Below, in pieces: positions 53,847 to 61,216 of a stretch of 64,000 nucleotides of DNA. The stretch covers positions 3,565,001 through 3,629,000 of the forward strand of contig NZ_CP107558.1 of the NCBI RefSeq assembly GCF_026427715.1, in the 5' to 3' direction. This DNA is from Methylocystis sp. MJC1. GTDB taxonomy: Bacteria > Pseudomonadota > Alphaproteobacteria > Rhizobiales > Beijerinckiaceae. Position numbers and translations under genes: made by a program. The notes beneath the pieces were generated by a model. It was not told where the DNA came from and did no database searches. It was given only the letters and a program-made list of their open reading frames with translations. Numbering within the stretch: position 1 is the stretch's first letter; every line of letters begins with the position of its first letter.

Positions 53847-54488
53847 ATGAAGCCCCTCAAAATCTCGATCCTTTCCGCTTTGGCCCTGGCCTGGGTCGCC
53901 GTGGCGCAAGCCCACCCGCATGTCTGGGTCGCCGTCCGCAGCGAGGCGGTCTTCGGCCCCGAGGGGAAGATTCTGGGCGTGCGCCATGCCTGGGAATTCG
54001 ACGAAATGTATTCGGCCTTCGCCGTCCAGGGGCTTGGCAAGGACGGCAAGCCGCCCACACGGGACGAGCTTGCGCCGCTCGCCAAGACCAATGTCGAGTC
54101 GCTCGCCGAGTTCGACTATTTCACTTATGCGAAGCAGAACGGCGCCAAGGCCGCCTTCAAGCCGCCGGAGGGCGTCTATCTGGAGGCGAACGACAAGAAG
54201 ATCGTGACGCTGCATTTCTTCTTGCCGCTCGAGACGCCGGTCGCCGCTACCAAACCCTTTTCCTTCCAGGTCTATGATCCGACCTATTTCGTTTCCTTTG
54301 CCTTTGAAAAGAAAGACCCGGTCAAGCTCGCCCAGGCGCCGGGCGGCTGTTCGGTCAGCCTTGTCGAGCCGGCCCCGCTGGTGGCCGCTGATAATCAAAA
54401 GCTGAGCGAAGCCTTCTTCCAGAACATGTCGCCCGGCGCCGATTTCGGCGTGAAGCTCGCGACCCGCGCCATCGTGGCCTGCCCGTGA
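53847..54488 (+). CDS. DUF1007 periplasmic protein linked to the NicO transporter
   Basis: A 213-residue protein starting at ATG 53847 (MKPLKISILSALALA, a signal peptide ending VAQA). The mature protein begins HPHVWVAVR, the histidine-rich start of DUF1007 proteins, with further SFAFEKKDP near 150. DUF1007 proteins regularly accompany NicO/RcnA nickel-cobalt transporters and are thought to deliver or sense the metal. The stop overlaps the GTG of the next gene (GTGA), showing coupling. A longer frame upstream exists but lacks a ribosome site and contains palindromes. Confidence 0.88.
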   Translation: MKPLKISILSALALAWVAVAQAHPHVWVAVRSEAVFGPEGKILGVRHAWEFDEMYSAFAVQGLGKDGKPPTRDELAPLAKTNVESLAEFDYFTYAKQNGAKAAFKPPEGVYLEANDKKIVTLHFFLPLETPVAATKPFSFQVYDPTYFVSFAFEKKDPVKLAQAPGGCSVSLVEPAPLVAADNQKLSEAFFQNMSPGADFGVKLATRAIVACP

Positions 54489-55492
54489 CGCCGAGACGGT
54501 TGGGGTTTCTTGCGGCGGCCGTCCTGGCGCTCGTGCTCTGCGCGATCGAGCCCGCGGCCGCCCAGCGCCACCCCTTCGCCGTCGGCGGCGGCGAGGCGGC
54601 TTGCGGCGCCGGGGGCCTCGCCGGGCTTATCCTCGCCTGGCAAGGCAAGTTCAACGCCGAGCTGCAGGCGGCCGCACGCCTGCTGAAGAGCGACGCGAGC
54701 GCCTTTTTTGCCCTCGCCGCGGCAAGCTTCGCCTATGGCGTTTTTCACGCCGCCGGGCCCGGCCACGGCAAGGCCGTGCTGACCTCCTATATGGTCGCCA
54801 ATGAGGTGCAGCTGAAGCGCGGGCTGGCGCTGGCCGCCCTCGCCGCTTTGCTGCAGGGGGTGGTGGCGATTGCGCTGGTCCTCGTCGCCGCGCTCGTCTT
54901 CCGCGCCACGGCGGGCCAGATGACGAACGCCGCACGCGTCATCGAAATCGTGAGCTATCTCGCCATCGCCGCGCTGGGCGCGAGGCTCATATGGTCCAAG
55001 GGCGCTGGCCTTCTCGGCGCTCTGCGCCAACCGGCCTTGGCGATCGCTACAGCCAACGGCTCCGGTCGGTTCCTATGCGAAGCAATCGACGATCCAAACC
55101 ATATGCATGGTCCGAGCTGCGGCTGCGCGCCTGATCCGGCGACACTTTCAGGCCCAGGCTTTCGCTGGGGAGACGCTCTCGCGACCGTGCTCGCGGCGGG
55201 ATTGCGGCCCTGCTCCGGCGCCATTCTCATTCTGGTCTTCACGCTATCCCAGGAGACGCTGGCTGCGGGCGCCGGCGCGGTTCTGGCGATGTCGGCGGGC
55301 ACAGCCGTGACGACCGGCGCGCTCGCCGCCGTCGCGGTCTACGCCAAGGACCTGGCGTTGCGCGTGAGCGGCGGCGGCGCGCGGCGCATGGCGATCGTCG
55401 CGCGCACAGCCGAGCTTCTTGCCGCGCTTCTGGTTTTCGGCCTTGGCGTCGCGTTGCTCGCCGGCATGGGCATTTCTTGCAGCGCATCGTAA
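54485..55492 (+). CDS. NicO/RcnA-type nickel/cobalt transporter
   Basis: A 335-residue membrane protein with an N-terminal signal-like segment, starting at GTG 54485 in overlap with DUF1007. About six membrane helices are seen. The hallmark is FHAAGPGHGKAVLTSY (about residue 90), the helix I metal-selectivity motif HxxxGPGHGK. A cytoplasmic or periplasmic loop is metal-ligand rich (DDPNHMHGPSCGCAPD, about 201-216), and LRPCSGAILIL follows. Uptake of cobalt for the adjacent cobalamin genes or export of excess nickel/cobalt are both possible. Confidence 0.9.
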   Translation: MTPRRLGFLAAAVLALVLCAIEPAAAQRHPFAVGGGEAACGAGGLAGLILAWQGKFNAELQAAARLLKSDASAFFALAAASFAYGVFHAAGPGHGKAVLTSYMVANEVQLKRGLALAALAALLQGVVAIALVLVAALVFRATAGQMTNAARVIEIVSYLAIAALGARLIWSKGAGLLGALRQPALAIATANGSGRFLCEAIDDPNHMHGPSCGCAPDPATLSGPGFRWGDALATVLAAGLRPCSGAILILVFTLSQETLAAGAGAVLAMSAGTAVTTGALAAVAVYAKDLALRVSGGGARRMAIVARTAELLAALLVFGLGVALLAGMGISCSAS

Positions 55493-55626
55493 GTTTCGTG
55501 CGCCGCAGCACAATTCCCGCGACGCGGCTGCCGTTAAACGCCTGACACACGCGCTATTTTGATTGCAGAAAACGATTCGGCGCCAGACCGTTCGAATTGC
55601 CAGATTCCTTTTTTCGAGGGTGGAAA

Positions 55627-57357
55627 ATGACGAGCCCAGAGCAACAGCACGACCCCTATGCGGCGCGGCCCTGGCTCGCCTCCTATCCGGCGGGCGTTCC
55701 GGCCACGATCGACCCAGGCCGTTCGACCCTCGTCGATCTCCTGCGGAAAAGCACGGCCGCCTATGCCGATCGCCCGGCAATGGAAAGCTTCGGCGCGCGG
55801 CTCAGCTATCGCGAATTGACGCGCGCCGCCGAAGCCGTCGCGTCCTGGCTGCAAAGGCAAGGGCTGGAGAAAGGCGACCGCGTCGCCATCATGTCGCCCA
55901 ATGTTCTCGCCTATCCGGCGATCCTCTTCGGCGTTTTGTTGGCGGGCGGCGTCGTCGTGAACGTCAATCCGCTCTATACGCCGGTCGAGCTCGAATTCCA
56001 GATCAACGATGCGGGCGCACGTTTCCTCTTCGTTTTCGAGAATTTCGCACATACCGCGCAGGCCGCATGGCCACGCATGAAGGTCGAACGGGCGATCATC
56101 GTCGCGCCCGGCGATCTCATGGGGCTGAAAGGCTTCCTCGTGAATTTCGTTTCGCGGCAGATCAAAAGGGCGGTTCCCGCCTATGCGATTCCAGAAAGCC
56201 TGTCCTTCACCGATGTTTTGCGCGAAGGCGGCAAGCGCCCGTTCACGCCGGCCCAGGTCGCGCCTGAGGACGTTGCTTTTCTGCAATATACGGGCGGCAC
56301 CACCGGCGTGGCCAAGGGCGCGATCTTGCTCCACCGCAACGTCGCCGCCAATGTCGAGCAGACCTGGGCCTGGCTCGAGTCCTATCTCGGACCGACCGGC
56401 CCGCATGTGATGGTGACGGCGCTGCCGCTCTATCACATCTTCGCGCTCACGGCCTGCTGCATGCTGACGATGCGGGCCGGCGGCTGCTGCCTGCTCATCG
56501 CCAATCCCCGCGACCTCAAGGGCCTGATTGCGACGCTGCGCAAGACCCGCTTCACGGTTTTCTCGGGCGTGAACACCCTCTACGCCGCCCTCGCCGATTA
56601 CCCGGGCATCGCACAAGTGGATTTCTCGACTCTCAAGATGAACATCGCCGGGGGCATGTCGACCCAGCAGGTCGTCGCGCAGAAGTGGAAGGCGATATCG
56701 GGCAAGCCCATCCTCGAAGGTTATGGCCTCTCCGAGACATCGCCGATCCTGACCGTCAATCGCCCGGATATCGTGGAGTTCACTGGCGGCATCGGCTATC
56801 CGCTGCCCTCGACGGAGATCACCTTGCGCGACGAGCACGGCGATGTGGCGCCCTTTGGCGAGCGCGGCGAACTCTGGGCGCGCGGCCCGCAGGTGACGCC
56901 GGGCTATTGGCGCCGCCCCGACGAGACCGCCAAGGCCATGACGCCCGACGGCTTCTTCAAGACGGGCGACGTCGCCGTCATGCAACCGGACGGCATGTTC
57001 AAGATCGTCGATCGCCTGAAGGACATTATTCTCGTCTCGGGCTTCAACGTCTATCCCAATGAGGTCGAGGCGGCGCTCGCCGAACACCCGAAGGTGAAGG
57101 AGGTCGCCGTCATCGGCGTGCCCTTCGCCCATTCCGGCGAGGCGCCCATGGCTTTTGTCACCGCGCGCGATTCGAGCCTCACAGCGGAGGAGCTGCGCCG
57201 CTTCGCCCATGAGCGGCTCACCGGCTACAAAGTGCCGCGCTTTTACGAGTTCCGCGAGAGCCTGCCGAAAACCAATGTGGGCAAGATTTTGCGCCGCGCG
57301 CTGCGCGACGAATATTTCGCGCGGCCCAAGGCGCCTGCCAATGAGGAGCAGGCGTAG
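55627..57357 (+). CDS. fadD: Long-chain fatty-acid-CoA ligase (FadD-like)
   Basis: A 576-residue acyl-adenylate-forming enzyme that activates fatty acids with ATP and CoA. ATG 55627 has GAGGGTGG just upstream. The AMP-binding P-loop motif is YTGGTTGVAKGA (about 222-233), the A5 motif EGYGLSETSP (about 370), A7 TGDVAVMQPDG and the A10 catalytic lysine TNVGKILRRALRDE (about 545-558). The length and motif order are those of FadD. A family C palindrome follows its stop. Confidence 0.9.
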   Translation: MTSPEQQHDPYAARPWLASYPAGVPATIDPGRSTLVDLLRKSTAAYADRPAMESFGARLSYRELTRAAEAVASWLQRQGLEKGDRVAIMSPNVLAYPAILFGVLLAGGVVVNVNPLYTPVELEFQINDAGARFLFVFENFAHTAQAAWPRMKVERAIIVAPGDLMGLKGFLVNFVSRQIKRAVPAYAIPESLSFTDVLREGGKRPFTPAQVAPEDVAFLQYTGGTTGVAKGAILLHRNVAANVEQTWAWLESYLGPTGPHVMVTALPLYHIFALTACCMLTMRAGGCCLLIANPRDLKGLIATLRKTRFTVFSGVNTLYAALADYPGIAQVDFSTLKMNIAGGMSTQQVVAQKWKAISGKPILEGYGLSETSPILTVNRPDIVEFTGGIGYPLPSTEITLRDEHGDVAPFGERGELWARGPQVTPGYWRRPDETAKAMTPDGFFKTGDVAVMQPDGMFKIVDRLKDIILVSGFNVYPNEVEAALAEHPKVKEVAVIGVPFAHSGEAPMAFVTARDSSLTAEELRRFAHERLTGYKVPRFYEFRESLPKTNVGKILRRALRDEYFARPKAPANEEQA

Positions 57358-57509
57358 GCCCCCTCCCTGTCCCTCCCCCGCTAAAGCCCGTCGAACGACG
57401 GGCGTCTTTCGACGCCCTATGGCGGGAGGGGAACGCTCACGAACAACGTTCTGCATGAAGGCCGCGCACTGCCCCCTCTCCCGCGAAGCGGGGGAGGGTT
57501 GGGGAGGGG
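57358..57509. repeat. Palindromic repeat cluster, family C, between fadD and bioA
   Basis: CCCTCCCCCGC with an inner CCCGTCGAACGACGGG stem, then CCCTCTCCCGCGAAGCGGGGGAGGG. It fills the whole gap between convergent stops and may terminate both transcripts. The inner stem is shared with 17861-18028. Confidence 0.88.
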
Positions 57510-57510
57510 G

Positions 57511-58776
57511 TCAACCTCCAAATTGGCGCGCCGCCTCGTCGATCCCCGCGTAAACGAGGTCCAGCTCCTCGCCCGTCACGCAATAAGGCGGCAGCGCATA
57601 GATCGTTGGCCCGAGCGGGCGCAGCAGCAATCCGCGCGCGTTGAAGAAGCGCATGAGGTCGAGGCTGATCGTGGCGAGATAGCCACTCTGCGCGACTTTC
57701 ATATCGAGCGCCACGATCGTGCCGAGATGACGCACGGACGAAAAACGGGGGTCTTGCGCAAAGCGCGCGGCGCGTTCGGCCTGCATGGCGCAGAGATTTG
57801 CGACTCGCGCGCGCGCGTCGGTCTTTTCCCACACTTCTAAATTGGCCAGGGCGGCGGCGCAGCCGATCGGATTGGCGGTGTAGGAGCTCGAATGGAAAAA
57901 AGCGCGGGCGCGGTCCGGCGCATAATGCGCTTCGTAGATCTCGCGCTTGCACATGGTGACGGCGAGCGGCACGGCGCCGCCGGTGAGGCCCTTCGAATAG
58001 CAGGCGATGTCGGGCACGATGCCCGTCTGCTCGCAGGCGAAGAGCGTTCCCGTGCGGCCGAAGCCCGTCATCACTTCATCGGCGATGAAGAGCGTCCGGT
58101 ATTTTTCGCAGATGCGCTTCATCTCGCGCAGCACTTGCGCGCTGTAAGTCAACATGCCGCCGGCGCCGAGGATCAGCGGCTCCACGATAAAGGCCGCGGC
58201 GCCCTCGCGACAAAACTTCTCCAGCGCGTCGAGCGTTTCCTGCTCGGCGCCTGCATGCGGAAAGGGCGCGCGCGCGACGTCGAAGAGCAAGGGCTCGTAG
58301 GACGCATTGAACACTGTCCGCGCGCCGGCCGACATGGTTCCAACCGTATCGCCGTGATAGGCGTACTCCAGCGCGATCACGCGCGCGCGCGTCTCGCCGC
58401 GATGGCGCCAATAGCCGAGCGCCATTTTGATCGCGACCTCGACCGACGTCGAGCCGCTGTCCGAATAGAAGACGTAATCGAGCCCGGGCTGCGCAATCTC
58501 GACGAGACGGCGCGCCAACGCTTCCGCAGGCTCGTGTGTGAAGCCCGCAAAGATGATCTGATCGAGCGTTTCCGTCTGCTTGCGGATCGCCGCCATGATC
58601 TCGGGGCGGCGATGCCCGTGGGTGATCACCCACCAGGACGAGATGGCGTCGAGAAAGCGCGTTCCGTCTTCCGCCGTCAGCCATGCGCCTTCGGCATGCG
58701 CGATCTTATAGGCGCCCGGCTGCAAGGCGTGTTGCGTGAACGGGCGCCAGACAGGCGAATCGGTGACGATGCTCAT
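57511..58776 (-). CDS. bioA: Adenosylmethionine-8-amino-7-oxononanoate aminotransferase
   Basis: BioA transaminates KAPA to DAPA with S-adenosylmethionine as amino donor, the third-last biotin step. The 421-residue PLP protein has SWWVITHGHRRPE near 46, the phosphate-binding SDSGSTSVEVA (about 107) and the PLP lysine in CYSKGLTGGAVPLA (about residue 267), after the DEVMTGFGRTG metal-independent aminotransferase motif. The start is directly adjacent to the bioD stop. Last gene of the bioF-bioD-bioA unit. Confidence 0.96.
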   Translation of the reverse strand: MSIVTDSPVWRPFTQHALQPGAYKIAHAEGAWLTAEDGTRFLDAISSWWVITHGHRRPEIMAAIRKQTETLDQIIFAGFTHEPAEALARRLVEIAQPGLDYVFYSDSGSTSVEVAIKMALGYWRHRGETRARVIALEYAYHGDTVGTMSAGARTVFNASYEPLLFDVARAPFPHAGAEQETLDALEKFCREGAAAFIVEPLILGAGGMLTYSAQVLREMKRICEKYRTLFIADEVMTGFGRTGTLFACEQTGIVPDIACYSKGLTGGAVPLAVTMCKREIYEAHYAPDRARAFFHSSSYTANPIGCAAALANLEVWEKTDARARVANLCAMQAERAARFAQDPRFSSVRHLGTIVALDMKVAQSGYLATISLDLMRFFNARGLLLRPLGPTIYALPPYCVTGEELDLVYAGIDEAARQFGG

Positions 58777-59403
58777 CTATTCGAAATCCGTTCGCGAGAA
58801 GGCGGCGTCGAAAGCAGTGCGTAGCGTTTCTTTCGACAAGACGGCAAGGCGCGGCAGGCGCCCGAGCGCCTTCACCTTGCCGATCCGCAAGATCGTCTCC
58901 TGTGCCTCCCGTTCTTCCTCGCCGACAAAAGCGACGCCATGAATGGCGATGGCGCGATGGCGCAGAACCTCGATGGTGAGGAGCGAATGATTGATCGCGC
59001 CGAGCCGCGTGCGCGCCACCAGTATGACGGGCAGGCGCCAGCGCGCCAAAACGTCGATCGTCAGTATCTCGTCCGTGAGCGGAACCATCACGCCGCCCGC
59101 CGTCTCGATGACGAGCGGACCCGCGACATCCGGCGGCGTGAGGCTTGCGGCGTCTATCTCTACCCCTTCAGCGCGTGCGGCGATATGCGGCGAGGCGGCC
59201 AGCCGCAAGCGCCAGGCCTCGGGAAGAATGCGCTCTCGCGGCGCGCCCGAGAGCCGCGCGACTGTTTGCGAGTCCGTCTCCTCGTCGAGCCCAGCTTGCA
59301 CGGGCTTCCAATAAGACGCGCCGAGCGCCTGCACGAGCGCGGCCGAGAAGATCGTCTTGCCTACGCCCGTGTCCGTCCCGACGATCACGAAGCGGCGCGT
59401 CAT
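58777..59403 (-). CDS. bioD: Dethiobiotin synthetase
   Basis: BioD closes the ureido ring of DAPA to dethiobiotin with CO2 and ATP. The 208-residue product has the P-loop GTDTGVGKT (about 8-16), the conserved YWKPVQAG (about 31-38) and ETAGGVMVPLTDE (about 101-113). The ATG overlaps the bioF stop (ATGA). Confidence 0.96.
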   Translation of the reverse strand: MTRRFVIVGTDTGVGKTIFSAALVQALGASYWKPVQAGLDEETDSQTVARLSGAPRERILPEAWRLRLAASPHIAARAEGVEIDAASLTPPDVAGPLVIETAGGVMVPLTDEILTIDVLARWRLPVILVARTRLGAINHSLLTIEVLRHRAIAIHGVAFVGEEEREAQETILRIGKVKALGRLPRLAVLSKETLRTAFDAAFSRTDFE

Positions 59404-60542
59404 GCCTTTGCCTTCGCGAGTTCTTCGGCGAGATCCGAGATCATTTTCGTGGTCTGCGCGTTGCTGGCGTTGAGCGTCAGCGACAGCCGCAGGCGCGCCG
59501 TCCCTTCCGGCACGGTCGGCGGGCGAATGGCGCGAATATCATAGCCGCGCATGCGCATCCGCGCCGCAAGCGACATCGCCAAAGCGTCGGCGCCGACGAT
59601 GACAGGCTGCACCTGCGAGCCGGACGGCGCGACGCCGCACAGACGCTGCAACTCGCGGCCAGCAAGCGCAACGCGCGCGCGCAAAGCCGCGCGGCGGTCT
59701 TCCGCGCTTTCGACGATCGTCAAAGCGGCGCGCACGCAAGCTGCGACGAGCGGCGAGGGCGCGGTCGCGAAGATGAAATTGCGGCAGCGATTGACCAGAA
59801 AATCACGCAGCGGCGCGGCGAGACAGACGAGCGCGCCCGATGCGCCGAGCGCCTTGCCGCAGGTGTGAACCGAAATCACATTCTCCCGCCCCTCGAAAGC
59901 CGCAGCGAGGCCGCGGCCACCTGGGCCATAGACGCCGCTCGCATGGGCTTCGTCGATCAGCAGAAAGGCCTCATGGCGGTCCGCCAAGGCCATCAACTCC
60001 TTGAGCGGCGCAACGTCGCCATCCATGCTGTAGAGGCTTTCGACGGCGATCCAGGGACGCCCCCTGCCGCCTTTCGCGCGCCAGCCGATGATCGCGTAGC
60101 CGAGCGCGCCGACGTCATTATGCGCGAAAGCGGCGCAGGGCGCGCGGGAGAGCCGCATGCCGTCATGGGCGCTCGCGTGAATCAGCGCATCGTAGAAGAT
60201 CATATCCTCGCGCTGGGGCAGCGTCGACAGCAGCGCTTCATTCGCCGAGAAGCCCGCCCCGAAGAACAGCGCGCTTTCCGCATGGAAGAAGCGCGCGGCC
60301 TCCGCCTCCAGCGCCTCGTGCTCCGGGTGATTGCCGCGCAACAGCCGCGAGCCGCCGGCGCCGACGGGAACGCCGCGCGCGATCGCAGCCGCCGCGGCGG
60401 CCGAGAGCTCACGCGATTCGGCAAGCCCCAGATAGTCGTTGGAGGCGAAATCGAGGCCGGCGCGCGGCGCGAGCGTCCGCAGCCGGTCGCGCGCGGCAAG
60501 GCCGGCAAGGTCCGCCTTGTAAGGCTCGAGCGTCTCCGCCAC
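59400..60542 (-). CDS. bioF: 8-amino-7-oxononanoate synthase
   Basis: BioF condenses pimeloyl-ACP or -CoA with alanine to KAPA. The 380-residue PLP enzyme of the alpha-oxoamine synthase family has FASNDYLGLAESRELS (about 31-46), the GAGGSRLLRGNHPEHEALE region (about 62-80), LLIDEAHASGVYGPGGRG (about 195-212), and the PLP lysine in HTCGKALGASGA (about residue 230). It is first in the bioFDA unit; biotin synthase bioB and a bio repressor are not in the window. Confidence 0.96.
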   Translation of the reverse strand: MAETLEPYKADLAGLAARDRLRTLAPRAGLDFASNDYLGLAESRELSAAAAAAIARGVPVGAGGSRLLRGNHPEHEALEAEAARFFHAESALFFGAGFSANEALLSTLPQREDMIFYDALIHASAHDGMRLSRAPCAAFAHNDVGALGYAIIGWRAKGGRGRPWIAVESLYSMDGDVAPLKELMALADRHEAFLLIDEAHASGVYGPGGRGLAAAFEGRENVISVHTCGKALGASGALVCLAAPLRDFLVNRCRNFIFATAPSPLVAACVRAALTIVESAEDRRAALRARVALAGRELQRLCGVAPSGSQVQPVIVGADALAMSLAARMRMRGYDIRAIRPPTVPEGTARLRLSLTLNASNAQTTKMISDLAEELAKAKA

Positions 60543-60595
60543 GTGTCGCTCCCTAATGTCGCGTGTTTGGTAAAGACTGGCGCCAAACGGGTCAA

Positions 60596-60652
60596 TGGAC
60601 CGCGAGCCTTCAGGCTCGCTTCAAGAATGCGGGCCTGAAGGCCCGCGTCCCA
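60596..60652. repeat. Palindromic element, family A
   Basis: TGGACCGCGAGCCTTCAGGC at the left and GCCTGAAGGCCCGCGTCCCA at the right; less perfect than 6165-6222. It lies in the divergent bioF/methyltransferase-like gap. Confidence 0.8.
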
Positions 60653-60728
60653 GGGGCGCCCCGGCTTGGGCGCGGGGTTGAAAATTCGGGCGCGTCTCGC
60701 GATGTTAGGGGCGCTCGGAGTCCCCATC

Positions 60729-61205
60729 ATGCCCTCTCCCGACGCCCCGCCTGCCCGCGCGCCCTGGCCGCCGATCCTGATTACGCTTACGATTCTCGCC
60801 GGTCTCGCGCTCGACCGATTGAGCGGCGGCGCCGTTGCGGGGCTCGTCGCCTTCCCCGGCGCCCAATTCCTCGGCGGCGTCATTATCGTGCTTGCGCTCG
60901 CCAATGACATTTGGTGCGCCCAAGCCTTTGCGCGTCACAAGACGACCATCCTGCCGCACCGCGCCGCCGCGCATCTCGTCACCGACGGCCCGTTTCGCTG
61001 GTCGCGCAATCCCATTTACATTTCACATATCGCGGTCGTTCTGGGCGTCGGACTTCTCATCGGCTCGCCCTTCACCGTGCTTTTGACGCCGCTTCTCGCC
61101 TTCGGGCTGCAAAAGCTCGCCATCGAGCCCGAGGAGCGGCACCTCGCTGCAAAATTTGGAAACGACTACCGGGCTTATATGGCGCGCACGCGTCGCTGGC
61201 TTTGA
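60729..61205 (+). CDS. Isoprenylcysteine carboxyl methyltransferase-family membrane protein
   Basis: A 158-residue protein with four predicted membrane helices, starting at ATG 60729 (GGAG eight bases upstream). The family C-terminal signature is visible: VTDGPFRWSRNPIYIS (about 88-103) and EPEERHLAAKFGNDYRAYM (about 132-150), as in phospholipid/ICMT methyltransferases that use SAM in the membrane. The substrate is unknown. It lies 11 bases upstream of the copper ATPase gene on the same strand and may be co-transcribed with it, an arrangement seen with metal-ATPase clusters. Confidence 0.85.
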   Translation: MPSPDAPPARAPWPPILITLTILAGLALDRLSGGAVAGLVAFPGAQFLGGVIIVLALANDIWCAQAFARHKTTILPHRAAAHLVTDGPFRWSRNPIYISHIAVVLGVGLLIGSPFTVLLTPLLAFGLQKLAIEPEERHLAAKFGNDYRAYMARTRRWL

Positions 61206-61216
61206 AGGAGGAATAG

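Noticed and set aside
55493..55626. Possible tRNA (a TTCGAATTG-like string)
   Set aside because: No cloverleaf arms or acceptor stem can be formed around it.
57358..57509. Small ORFs in the fadD-bioA gap
   Set aside because: The gap consists of a palindromic repeat cluster; the frames are by-products of it.
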